From Bacteroidales bacterium (GTDB lineage: Bacteria; Bacteroidota; Bacteroidia; Bacteroidales; GCA-2748055), in contig JAFGWU010000035.1 of assembly GCA_016936975.1 (NCBI GenBank), positions 25,978 through 89,977 of the forward strand: 64,000 nucleotides of DNA. The letters run 5' to 3'. Below are positions 41,401-50,580 of the stretch, piece by piece. The translations under genes and the position numbers were made by a program. Positions within the stretch are counted from its first letter, which is position 1. Every line of letters begins with the position of its first letter. The notes beneath the pieces were generated by a model, which did no database searches, was not told the DNA's origin, and saw only the letters and a list, made by a program, of their open reading frames with translations.

Positions 41401-42680
41401 GAGTATTAATGTTTGGGTGGGAGTTCCCGCCTCATATTTCAGGGGGTCTTGGCACGGCATGTTACGGCCTGACCAGGGGGATGTCAACCATTCCGGGACT
41501 GGATATTCTTTTCGTGGTCCCCAAAGCCTACGGTGATGAGGATCAAAGCAGGATCAAGGTGCTCGGTGCCGGTGATATTTCCCTTGATATCCGGAACCTG
41601 GAGTACCGCGAATACGTCAGGGATCTATCCATAATAGAGGTCGATTCGAAGCTTGTTCCCTACACCACGCCCGAAGAGTATGAAACACTGGTCCAAAAAT
41701 CCGAGAGTGAGGGAAAAAAGCTGGTCCATACCAGTATCGGTGGAAAACTGGTGTTTACAGGGAAATATGGGAAAAACCTGTTCGAAGAGATTGGCAACTA
41801 TGCGATTGTGGCCACTGAAATCGCCCAAAAGGTTGATTTCGACATTATCCATGCCCACGATTGGCTCACCTATCCTGCAGGGATTGCAGCCAAGCGTGCG
41901 AGCGGAAAAAAACTGGTTATTCATGTGCATGCAACCGATTTTGACCGAAGCGGGGGAAATGTGAATCCCGGAGTTTATGAGATTGAGCGGACAGGCATGC
42001 ATCTGGCCGATAAAATTATTGCGGTCAGCAACCTGACCCGGAACACCATCATTGAAAGATACGGAGTCGATCCGAATAAAGTGGTAACGGTATACAATGC
42101 GGTTGATCCTCTGGGGAACTACGAAAAAATACAGCTGAAAAGAGGGATATCAGATAAGGTGGTCACCTTCCTGGGCAGGATCACCCTTCAGAAGGGACCC
42201 GAATATTTCATTCAGGCAGCCAATAAGGTACTGCACAAGATGGATAATGTAAGATTTGTAATGGCCGGCAGTGGAGAACTGCTGGAGCAAATGATCTGCT
42301 GGACCGCAGCGCTGGGGATTACCGACCGTTTTCATTTCACGGGATTTCTCAAAGGGGATGATGTTTACCGGATGTTTTCCATCAGCGATCTCTATGTAAT
42401 GCCTTCGGTTTCCGAACCTTTTGGTATTTCGCCCCTTGAAGCCATGCAGTCGAATGTGCCGGTTATCATTTCCCATCAATCGGGGGTTGCCGAGATATTG
42501 AAATATGCCATAAAGGTGGACTTCTGGGATGTGGATGCAATGGCAGACGCCATATACGGAGTGTTGAATTATCCTGCGCTTTCGAAGATGTTCCGAAAAC
42601 TGGGTTATGAGGAGGTCCATAATATGAAGTGGGAGAATTCAGCCAGGAAAGTCTATAAAATTTATAAGGAATTTGTATAA
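41397..42680 (+). CDS. GT4 glycosyltransferase, glucan-synthase-like
   Basis: A 427-residue GT-B enzyme. N-terminal MRVLMFGWEFPPHISGGLGT and FDIIHAHDWLTYPAGI are typical of starch/glycogen synthase-like enzymes; the C-terminal half has VTFLGRITLQKGPEYFI and the donor motif VSEPFGISPLEAM (E-x7-E). It belongs to the GT4 group rather than GT5. In this locus it may elongate or prime alpha-glucan; related archaeal and bacterial enzymes with GH57 partners have been linked to glucan or mannosylglucosylglycerate synthesis. Exact acceptor unknown. Confidence 0.85.
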   Translation: MRVLMFGWEFPPHISGGLGTACYGLTRGMSTIPGLDILFVVPKAYGDEDQSRIKVLGAGDISLDIRNLEYREYVRDLSIIEVDSKLVPYTTPEEYETLVQKSESEGKKLVHTSIGGKLVFTGKYGKNLFEEIGNYAIVATEIAQKVDFDIIHAHDWLTYPAGIAAKRASGKKLVIHVHATDFDRSGGNVNPGVYEIERTGMHLADKIIAVSNLTRNTIIERYGVDPNKVVTVYNAVDPLGNYEKIQLKRGISDKVVTFLGRITLQKGPEYFIQAANKVLHKMDNVRFVMAGSGELLEQMICWTAALGITDRFHFTGFLKGDDVYRMFSISDLYVMPSVSEPFGISPLEAMQSNVPVIISHQSGVAEILKYAIKVDFWDVDAMADAIYGVLNYPALSKMFRKLGYEEVHNMKWENSARKVYKIYKEFV

Positions 42681-42702
42681 TTTAAATAACCACTCAGCTA
42701 AC

Positions 42703-44205
42703 ATGAGAACAATTTGCTTGTATTTCCAGGTTCATCAGCCATTCCGGTTCAGAAGGTACCGATTTTTTGATATCGGGAACGACCACTATTACTACGATGA
42801 TTATTTGAATGAAAGCATTCTCAGAAAGGTCGCAGACAAGTCGTACCTTCCAACGAACAAACTAATGCTTGAGCTGATCAAAAAGTATAAGGGTAAATTT
42901 AAATTCTCCCTGTCGATTTCCGGAATTGCAGTTGAACAGTTTAAACTCTACGCTCCGGAGGTCCTCGAGAGTTTCAGGGAACTTGCCGATACGGGCTGTG
43001 TGGAATTTCTTTCCGAGACCTATGCCCATTCCCTGGCATCCATGAAAAATGAGGAAGAGTTTCTTCGGCAGATAGAATTGCACCGGGATCTGATCCGGAA
43101 AGAGTTCGGGCAGGAGCCGGTCATATTCAGGAATACAGAGCTTATTTACTCGGATGAAATCGGTCAGACCGTTTCCAGGCTTGGATATAAAGGAATGCTT
43201 ACGGAAGGGGCCAAGCATGTGCTCGGCTGGAAAAGTCCCAACTATTTGTATTGTAATGCCCTCAATCCAAAACTGAAGCTGTTGTTGAAGAATTTTAAGC
43301 TGAGTGACGATATTGCCTTCAGATTCTCCAATAAAGGATGGGTCGAATATCCCCTTACAGCTGAAAAATTTGTCAGCTGGCTGAATCAGATTCCGGCCAA
43401 TGAGGATACGGTTAACCTGTTTATGGATTATGAGACATTCGGTGAACACCAGTGGAAGGAGACCGGTATCTTTGAGTTTCTCAAAGCGTTTCCGGAACAG
43501 GTTTTTAAGCATTCCAAGTTTACCTTCAATACACCCTCGGAACTTGTATCCCGTTTACAGGTTATTGCGGCAGCGAACGTTCCTTATCCAATATCCTGGG
43601 CTGATGAAGAGCGTGACCTGACTGCCTGGCTGGGCAACGAAATGCAGCATGAAGCCTTCAACAAGCTCTACAGTCTGCAGGATAAGGTTTATCAAAGCGA
43701 TGAGAAAAGCCTGATCCAGGATTTTATGTACCTCCAGGTCAGTGACCATTTCTACTATATGTCCACTAAATTTTTCTCCGACGGCGCAGTCCACTCTTAT
43801 TTCAATCCCTATAACACACCCTACGAGGCGTTCATTAACTTCATGAATATTCTGAGTGATTTTGAAATTCGCGTAAATGCAGCCGTTTCTGTAAGGGTTG
43901 ATGATGATCTGGTACGTCTCAGCAAAATTATTCAGGAAAAGGATAAGGAGATACAAAAATACCAGGAGCGGCTGGAGCGCATGAAAGCTCCGTCAAAAAC
44001 TGACCTCAGGAAGGTCATTTCAAAGGAAACGGAAATTCTCTCACCGGTTACGGAAAAGGATGCGGCAAAAAAGAGCCCGGCAAAAAAGAGCCCGGCAAAA
44101 AAGGCATCTTCCTCAAAAAAGGAGTCCGAAGATAAACCTTCCTCTTTAAAAAAAACATCAGCAGAAAGCAGGAAGAAAACAAAAACTACAACGAGAAAAA
44201 AATAG
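42703..44205 (+). CDS. GH57-family alpha-amylase/4-alpha-glucanotransferase-like protein with basic tail
   Basis: A 500-residue protein. The first 400 residues are a GH57 domain: LYFQVHQPFRFRRYRFFDIG, FSLSISGIAVEQF, FRNTELIYSD (region with the predicted catalytic Glu) and FMDYETFGEHQW (region with the predicted catalytic Asp). A helical segment follows, then a tail of about 65 residues very rich in Lys, Ser and Ala with AKKSPAKKSPAKKASSS-type repeats resembling histone H1 tails. The ATG at 42703 gives the GH57 start; a TTG at 42673 overlaps the previous gene. Probably trims or rearranges glucan chains. Confidence 0.85.
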   Translation: MRTICLYFQVHQPFRFRRYRFFDIGNDHYYYDDYLNESILRKVADKSYLPTNKLMLELIKKYKGKFKFSLSISGIAVEQFKLYAPEVLESFRELADTGCVEFLSETYAHSLASMKNEEEFLRQIELHRDLIRKEFGQEPVIFRNTELIYSDEIGQTVSRLGYKGMLTEGAKHVLGWKSPNYLYCNALNPKLKLLLKNFKLSDDIAFRFSNKGWVEYPLTAEKFVSWLNQIPANEDTVNLFMDYETFGEHQWKETGIFEFLKAFPEQVFKHSKFTFNTPSELVSRLQVIAAANVPYPISWADEERDLTAWLGNEMQHEAFNKLYSLQDKVYQSDEKSLIQDFMYLQVSDHFYYMSTKFFSDGAVHSYFNPYNTPYEAFINFMNILSDFEIRVNAAVSVRVDDDLVRLSKIIQEKDKEIQKYQERLERMKAPSKTDLRKVISKETEILSPVTEKDAAKKSPAKKSPAKKASSSKKESEDKPSSLKKTSAESRKKTKTTTRKK

Positions 44206-44231
44206 CTGAATAATTTGTTAATTAAAGCTTC

Positions 44232-47200
44232 ATGATTAAACCCGATTACTTATTCGAGATTAGCTGGGAGGTATGCAATAAGATAGGAGGAATTCATACC
44301 GTTATATCCACAAAAGCCCTGTCTGTAGTTAACGAGTTAAAGGATCACTATATCACAATAGGTCCTGATGTCTGGAGAGAGAGTGATGCCCATCCGGAGT
44401 TTGACGAAATTCCCAATCTGTTTGCTGCCTGGAAGGAGCAGATCGCGAATCAGGGGATACGGGTGAGGACCGGTAAATGGAAGATAAAGGGAGAGCCTTT
44501 GGTGATCCTGCTCGACTTTACATCATTCTTCAACAAAAAGGATGATGTTTTCAAAAATATGTGGGAGACCTACAAGCTTGATTCGATCAGCGGACAATGG
44601 GATTATATTGAACCCACCCTTTTCGGGTATGCGGCAGGCAAAACCATTGAAAGCTTCATTCAGTACTATGATCTCATCAGCAAGAAGGTGGCCGCCCATT
44701 TTCACGAATGGCAGACCGGGGCAGGACTGCTTTACCTCGAACAGAATCAGCCTCAGGTCGGAACCGTTTTTACCACCCATGCGACCGTCGTGGGAAGGGC
44801 TATTGCCGGGAATAATCAGCCCCTCTACAGCAAAATGGAGAGCTATAACGGTGATGCCAAAGCCAGGGAGTTTAATGTGGTATCCAAACACTCCCTTGAA
44901 AAAATAACGGCCATTAATGCCGACGCCTTTACCACGGTGAGTGAACTTACGGCAAAAGAGTGCGGCCAGTTTCACGGGAAAGATGTCGATGTACTCACCC
45001 CCAACGGCTTTGAAGGAAGTATCATACCCGAAAAAAGCGTTTTTAAAACCAAAAGGAAGGAAGCAAGAGAAAAACTGCTCCAGGTGGCATCAGCCATAAC
45101 CGGTGACGAACTGCCCGAAGATACCATCCTTATAGCAACCAGCGGAAGATATGAATTCCGCAATAAAGGGATAGACCTGATGATCGATGCACTCGGCGGA
45201 TTGAACAGCCGGAAAAGCTGTAAGACCAAAGCGGTGACTTTCATTTTGATTCCGGCAAACCATTACGGTCCGCGCAAGGATCTGGCCGAACGACTTGCAA
45301 ACCCCGGGGCTGAACTGAATGGAGAGAAGTTCCTCACCCATTACCTGCACTATGCAGAGCATGATCTCATCCTTTCGAGGATCCGGCAGAATAATTTCCA
45401 GAACAGTAAGGAAGACAATGTGCATATGATTTTTGTCCCCTCTTACCTCAATGGGAACGATGGCATTTTCAATATGCCCTATTATGATCTTCTTATAGGA
45501 TTTGACATGACCCTCTTCCCCTCCTATTACGAGCCCTGGGGTTATACACCGATGGAAAGCCTGGCTTTCAGTATTCCCACGCTGACTACCACCTTAACCG
45601 GTTTTGGACTATGGGTGCAAAGGGAATTCCAGGACCCCGACCATGGAATCTACATCATCAGCCGGGATGATTTTAATGAGAAGGAAGTGACGCAAAAAAT
45701 AGGAGATGCCCTGGAATCATTTTGTGCATTGTCCGATGAGGAGCGGAAAAAGGCCAGGGAAACAGCTTTTGAGATTTCCAGGACCATACTCTGGGACAAT
45801 CTTATCAGCCATTACTGGAAAGCTTACGATTTTGCACTTGAAAAAGCTTCCGCCAAAGAGGTGCAGTATCCGGAGAAGGAGCGTATCGAAAAGTTACCGG
45901 AGACCGAGCAGGTCTTGATTGACATCCAGCCTGTCTGGCGAAGGGTTCTGGTGCTGCAGAGCATTCCCGATGCATTAAAACCCCTTGAGGAGCTGTCAAA
46001 GAATCTCTGGTGGTCCTGGAACCGGGAGGCGGTTGAATTGTTCGAATCGATTGATATCGATCTCTGGAAAGATGTAGGGGAAAATCCGATCGTCCTGATT
46101 GACATGCTTCCGTATGATACCATCCGTAAACTGGGGAAGGATAAAGAATTTCTTTCACGGCTGTCATCCGTTTATGCCAAATTCAGAAAATATTTGGATA
46201 CCGGGCCACGTGAAGATTACCCCGTGGTGGGTTATTTCAGCATGGAGTTCGGACTGCATAATTCGCTGAAAATATATTCCGGAGGACTGGGTCTGCTTGC
46301 CGGCGATTACCTCAAGGAGGCCAGTGATTATAATTATAATATGGTAGGAGTCGGACTGCTTTACCGGTTTGGATACTTCAGGCAGATAATCACTGCCGGA
46401 GGCGAACAGGTTGCCCAGTGCGATGCCCAGGATTTCTCGAAACTTCCGGTAATGCCTGTCAGGGGGGAAGACGGGAACTGGAAGTCCATTCAGTTAATGT
46501 TTCCGGGCCGTTCGGTACATGCCAGGATCTGGAAAGTGCAGGTGGGCCGGGTTCCTCTCTACCTGCTCGACACGGATTATGAAGCAAACAGCGAAATCGA
46601 CCGGACGCTTACCGATAACCTGTACGGCGGGGATAATGAAAACCGCTTTAAACAGGAGCTGCTTCTGGGGATCGGGGGTATCCGGGCTCTCAGGGCGATT
46701 GGAGTGAATGTGGATGTATACCACTGTAACGAGGGCCATGCGGCCTTTACAGGCCTTGAGCGACTGAGAGAATTTATACAGGAGAAGAATATGACCTTTC
46801 CCGAGGCACTGGAAATTGTAAGGGCTTCAAGCCTGTTCACCACCCATACGCCTGTTCCTGCGGGTCATGATTATTTTGAAGAGGACCTGATGCGAACTTA
46901 TATTGCCCATTACCCCGAACGATTAAAAATTGGCTGGAACCAGCTGATGAACCTGGGACGGATTAATCCCAATAACATGCATGAGAAGTTTTCGATGAGC
47001 GTTCTGGCGGTTAACCTCTCCCAGGAGATTAACGGGGTGAGCAAACTTCACGGGCAGGTGAGCAGGGAGATGTTTACCAACCTCTGGAAGGGTTATATGA
47101 CCAGCGAATTGCACATCGGGCATGTCACCAACGGGGTGCATCTGCCCACCTGGCTTTCCCGCTCATGGAAGGATCTTTATGCCAGGACCTTCGGGGAAGA

Positions 47201-48467
47201 TTTTCTTGAAAAACAGGAAAACAGGATGATGTGGGATAAGATCCTGGAGGTCCCCGGTGAAGATATCTGGAAGATTAAATGCAGGGAAAGGGAAAAGCTC
47301 GTCAACTATATTCAAAGGAGACTATCGAAGGCTTCTATTGGGATGCATGACAACCCGAAGCAGATTATCGAGATTTCCGGAGCACTTGAGAAAAGCGCCC
47401 TGACCATAGGTTTTGCCCGGAGGTTTGCAACCTATAAGAGAGCGCATCTGTTGTTCAGGGATATTGAGCGGCTGGCCCGGATCGTGAATAATCCAAAAAT
47501 GCCCGTTCAATTTGTTTTTGCAGGAAAGGCCCACCCCAACGATATTCCCGGTCAGGACCTGATCAAAATGATCGTCGGGATCAGCAAGCGTTCCGAATTC
47601 CTGGGCAAGATCATTTTCCTTGAGAATTACGATATTTTGCTGGCCAAGCGGCTCGTGCGGGGAGTGGATATCTGGCTGAACACGCCCACCCGGCCCCTCG
47701 AAGCATCGGGAACCAGCGGAGAAAAAGCCGTCATGAACGGAACCATGCATTTCAGTGTGCTGGATGGATGGTGGGCTGAAGGATACCGGGAAGGAGGAGG
47801 CTGGGCCCTTCCGCTCGAACGTTCCTTTAAAAACCAGGATCTTCAGGATGAACTGGATGCCGAGAGAATCTATTCCTTATTTGAGAATGAGGTGATCCCC
47901 AGATTCTACAGGCGCAACCAGAAAGGGGTTCCCGAAGAATGGGTCAATATGATCAAGAACTCCATTGCACACATTGCACCCGAGTTTACAATGAACAGGA
48001 TGCTGAGGGATTATGACAAGAAATTTTACTCGAAGCTGTATCATCGCAGCAATCTGCTGAAGCAGAATGATTACATGCTTCCCAAGGAGTTGTCTCACTG
48101 GAAAAACAGGATACTGTCCAGCTGGAAGAATATTAAAGTTCTGGATTATGATCTTCCGAATGTGTCCAAGGAGCAATTCGTGGTCGGACAAACCTACACA
48201 GGAAAAGTTATTCTTGACGTCAACGGACTATCCCCGGATGAGATTGGGGTGGAAATGGTGATGGCGGATACCGGTTCGGACATGGCTCATTCCAAATTAC
48301 TCGGTACGCTGGATTTTGTCTGTACAAGCTCCAAAGGTTCCGTTGCGGAATACACATTCATTCAGCAGGTCGGGGTGACGGGTCAGTTTGATATCGGATT
48401 CAGGATTTATCCGAAGAACGACCATATACCGCACAGGATGGATTTTCCGCTTGTCAGGTGGATTTAA
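44232..48467 (+). CDS. Fusion of GT3 glycogen synthase and GT35 alpha-glucan phosphorylase
   Basis: A 1411-residue protein made of two enzymes. Residues 1 to about 560 are a eukaryote-type GT3 glycogen synthase: FEISWEVCNKIGGIHTVIST at the start and SYYEPWGYTPMES with Glu434 and Glu442 as the E-x7-E pair. Residues about 570-650 match DUF3417 (LEELSKNLWWSWNREAV) and the rest is a GT35 phosphorylase of the short alpha-glucan type: GYFSMEFGLHNSLKIYSGGL, YHCNEGHAAF, PLP lysine Lys1165 in GTSGEKAVMNG and SVLDGWWAEGY. Synthesis (UDP-glucose in known GT3 enzymes) and phosphorolysis would sit in one chain. Such fusions occur in Bacteroidota annotations; its balance of activities is unknown. Confidence 0.9.
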   Translation: MIKPDYLFEISWEVCNKIGGIHTVISTKALSVVNELKDHYITIGPDVWRESDAHPEFDEIPNLFAAWKEQIANQGIRVRTGKWKIKGEPLVILLDFTSFFNKKDDVFKNMWETYKLDSISGQWDYIEPTLFGYAAGKTIESFIQYYDLISKKVAAHFHEWQTGAGLLYLEQNQPQVGTVFTTHATVVGRAIAGNNQPLYSKMESYNGDAKAREFNVVSKHSLEKITAINADAFTTVSELTAKECGQFHGKDVDVLTPNGFEGSIIPEKSVFKTKRKEAREKLLQVASAITGDELPEDTILIATSGRYEFRNKGIDLMIDALGGLNSRKSCKTKAVTFILIPANHYGPRKDLAERLANPGAELNGEKFLTHYLHYAEHDLILSRIRQNNFQNSKEDNVHMIFVPSYLNGNDGIFNMPYYDLLIGFDMTLFPSYYEPWGYTPMESLAFSIPTLTTTLTGFGLWVQREFQDPDHGIYIISRDDFNEKEVTQKIGDALESFCALSDEERKKARETAFEISRTILWDNLISHYWKAYDFALEKASAKEVQYPEKERIEKLPETEQVLIDIQPVWRRVLVLQSIPDALKPLEELSKNLWWSWNREAVELFESIDIDLWKDVGENPIVLIDMLPYDTIRKLGKDKEFLSRLSSVYAKFRKYLDTGPREDYPVVGYFSMEFGLHNSLKIYSGGLGLLAGDYLKEASDYNYNMVGVGLLYRFGYFRQIITAGGEQVAQCDAQDFSKLPVMPVRGEDGNWKSIQLMFPGRSVHARIWKVQVGRVPLYLLDTDYEANSEIDRTLTDNLYGGDNENRFKQELLLGIGGIRALRAIGVNVDVYHCNEGHAAFTGLERLREFIQEKNMTFPEALEIVRASSLFTTHTPVPAGHDYFEEDLMRTYIAHYPERLKIGWNQLMNLGRINPNNMHEKFSMSVLAVNLSQEINGVSKLHGQVSREMFTNLWKGYMTSELHIGHVTNGVHLPTWLSRSWKDLYARTFGEDFLEKQENRMMWDKILEVPGEDIWKIKCREREKLVNYIQRRLSKASIGMHDNPKQIIEISGALEKSALTIGFARRFATYKRAHLLFRDIERLARIVNNPKMPVQFVFAGKAHPNDIPGQDLIKMIVGISKRSEFLGKIIFLENYDILLAKRLVRGVDIWLNTPTRPLEASGTSGEKAVMNGTMHFSVLDGWWAEGYREGGGWALPLERSFKNQDLQDELDAERIYSLFENEVIPRFYRRNQKGVPEEWVNMIKNSIAHIAPEFTMNRMLRDYDKKFYSKLYHRSNLLKQNDYMLPKELSHWKNRILSSWKNIKVLDYDLPNVSKEQFVVGQTYTGKVILDVNGLSPDEIGVEMVMADTGSDMAHSKLLGTLDFVCTSSKGSVAEYTFIQQVGVTGQFDIGFRIYPKNDHIPHRMDFPLVRWI

Positions 48468-48491
48468 GATTCTGTCGCGGGTGCCGCTGAA

Positions 48492-50504
48492 CTATCGAAC
48501 CTTCGGGATGGGGTCGAATTTCAGGACCTGGGCACTTCGTGAAGGAAGATAGAGGTTCAGGCTCTGTTTCAGTCCGAAGGAACGAACGACTTTTGTCCGG
48601 TGAACCATGGAACAGTCGTTTCGTCCAAAGCCGCCGTATTTGGGTTCATCGCTGCAGAGGAGGATTTTATATCTTCCCGCATCCACCGCGATACCATAGT
48701 CGGTGTATGAATTTGTGGGATGAAAGTTGAATACGAACACGAGCCCCGCCCTTTCAAAAGCAATCACCTTGTCAACTTCATCAGTCTTAATATAATTGGG
48801 AAAGGAGCCAAACAGGCCGGCTTCCTTCACCAGGTGAATCATGTCCCGGTCGAAGTCCCCGAGATAATGGTATTTCAGGTTATGATCATCTACCAGGCTC
48901 CACTGCCGGCGGGCATAATGGAAGGACCAGTTATTGCCTTCACGGGGAAAGTCGATCCACTCCGGGTGTCCGAATTCATTGCCCATGAAGTTAAGATATC
49001 CGTTACCTGCAAGGCCGATGGTAATTAAGCGGATCATCTTGTGAAGGGCAATGCCCCGGTCGACGATCAGGTTCTGGGACTCCTTATTCATAAACCAGTA
49101 CATCTCCTTGTCAATAAGCCTGAAAATGATGGTTTTGTCACCAACCAGCGCCTGGTCATGCGACTCCGCGTACCCGATGGTCTTCTCGTCGGCACGCTTT
49201 GCAGAGAGTTCATGATAGACCTGTCCCATGTTCCACGCTTCATCCGACTTCTCCTTAATGGTTTTAATCCAGTAATCGGGAGTACCCATTGAAAGCCGGT
49301 AGTGAAAACCGACACCTCCCGAGCCGAGCGGCGCTGCAAGACCGGGATAGCCGCTCATATCCTCCGCAATGGTGATGGCTCCGGGTTTTGTCTGTTGAAC
49401 CAGTGTGTTTGCAAGTGAGAGATAGGTTATGGCGTCTTCATCCTGACCGGTGTCAAAGTAGAAATCGTAACTCGTAAAATCTCTACCGAGCCCGTGATCA
49501 TAATAGAGCATGCTGGTGACCCCGTCAAAACGGAATCCGTCGAAGTTGTATTCGGTGAGCCAGTATTTCAGATTTGAGAGAAGGAAGTGGAGCACCTCGT
49601 TCTTTCCATAATCGAAGCATAATGAATCCCATGCAACATGCTCCCTGCGATCCCCTTTATTGAAGAACTGGTATGGATCCCCTGCAAACCGCCCCAGACC
49701 TTCAATCTCATTTTTCACGGCATGTGAATGAACAAGGTCCATGATGACTGCCAGTCCGTGGCCGTGGGCTTCATCGATCAGCTCTTTCAGTTCTTCAGGG
49801 GTTCCAAAACGGGAGCTGGCAGCGAAAAAGTTAGAAACATGGTATCCGAATGAACCGTAATAGGGGTGTTCCTGGATTGCCATGAGCTGAAGGGTGTTGT
49901 AGCCCCCCCTGATGACCCGTGGCAGTACCTGTTCCCTGAACTCCCTGTAAGTGCCTACGTTATAAGCTTCTGTACCCATGCCCACATGGGCCTCGTAAAT
50001 AATGGGATGAAAATTTCTCAGATCCGGAACAGGATGCTTCCAGCGGTAGGGCTCTTCAGGCACCCAGACCTGTGCATCGAAGATTTTGGAATCGGGATCC
50101 TGGATAACCCTGTTGCACCACGCCGGGATCCGTTCCCCTTTTCCGCCTTCCCAGTGGATGATCAGCTTGTAATGATCTTTATGGGCCAGTTTATCCGGAG
50201 CAAGCCGGAGCTCCCAGTTCCCGTGCTTCAGTTTCCTGAAGGCATAATTTTCGGATTCTTTCCAGTGGCTGAAGGCGCCTGTCAGATAAATGGCCGTGGC
50301 ATTAGGGGCCCATTCCCTGACAATCCAGTCCTTCTCTTCACGGTGCATCCCGAAATAGAGGTGACCGGATGCGAACCGGTAGAGATCGCGGTCATTCCCG
50401 GTAAGCTCATTCAGCTTCGTGACCGTTTTGTTGTACCTCCTGAAGATGACCTCCGAATAAGGTTTAAGCCAGGGATCATTTTTTACAAGGTCCAGATCCT
50501 TCAT
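48492..50504 (-). CDS. glgB: 1,4-alpha-glucan branching enzyme, eukaryote-like GH13_8 type
   Basis: A 670-residue branching enzyme with an N-terminal CBM48 domain (EWAPNATAIYLTGAFSHW), GH13 barrel and C-terminal all-beta domain. Catalytic regions: DLVHSHAVKN, FDGFRFDGVTSMLY (nucleophile Asp), AEDMSGYPGL (acid/base Glu) and AESHDQALVGDK. These match the plant/animal/yeast subgroup (GH13_8) rather than the E. coli type (GH13_9). It cuts alpha-1,4 chains and re-attaches them by alpha-1,6 links. Convergent with the synthase-phosphorylase gene, so it has separate control from the operon. Confidence 0.93.
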   Translation of the reverse strand: MKDLDLVKNDPWLKPYSEVIFRRYNKTVTKLNELTGNDRDLYRFASGHLYFGMHREEKDWIVREWAPNATAIYLTGAFSHWKESENYAFRKLKHGNWELRLAPDKLAHKDHYKLIIHWEGGKGERIPAWCNRVIQDPDSKIFDAQVWVPEEPYRWKHPVPDLRNFHPIIYEAHVGMGTEAYNVGTYREFREQVLPRVIRGGYNTLQLMAIQEHPYYGSFGYHVSNFFAASSRFGTPEELKELIDEAHGHGLAVIMDLVHSHAVKNEIEGLGRFAGDPYQFFNKGDRREHVAWDSLCFDYGKNEVLHFLLSNLKYWLTEYNFDGFRFDGVTSMLYYDHGLGRDFTSYDFYFDTGQDEDAITYLSLANTLVQQTKPGAITIAEDMSGYPGLAAPLGSGGVGFHYRLSMGTPDYWIKTIKEKSDEAWNMGQVYHELSAKRADEKTIGYAESHDQALVGDKTIIFRLIDKEMYWFMNKESQNLIVDRGIALHKMIRLITIGLAGNGYLNFMGNEFGHPEWIDFPREGNNWSFHYARRQWSLVDDHNLKYHYLGDFDRDMIHLVKEAGLFGSFPNYIKTDEVDKVIAFERAGLVFVFNFHPTNSYTDYGIAVDAGRYKILLCSDEPKYGGFGRNDCSMVHRTKVVRSFGLKQSLNLYLPSRSAQVLKFDPIPKVR

Positions 50505-50549
50505 ATTGTGAGGAAATTAAATGAAATGCCTTTCGCCGTCTAAAATTAT

Positions 50550-50557
50550 TAAATTTG
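50550..50557 (+). promoter_or_regulatory. -7 box (TAAATTTG) of ribF
   Basis: TAAATTTG 23 bases before the ATG at 50581, in the short space shared with divergent glgB. It is downstream of the alternative ribF start at 50521 and so supports the shorter protein. Confidence 0.45.
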
Positions 50558-50580
50558 TTGACTCTTTTATTAAGTGTGCC

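Noticed and set aside
44050..44110. Repeat in GH57 tail as a mobile or CRISPR repeat
   Set aside because: Short in-frame AAAAAGAGCCCGGC-type units encode the lysine tail; coding slippage explains them.
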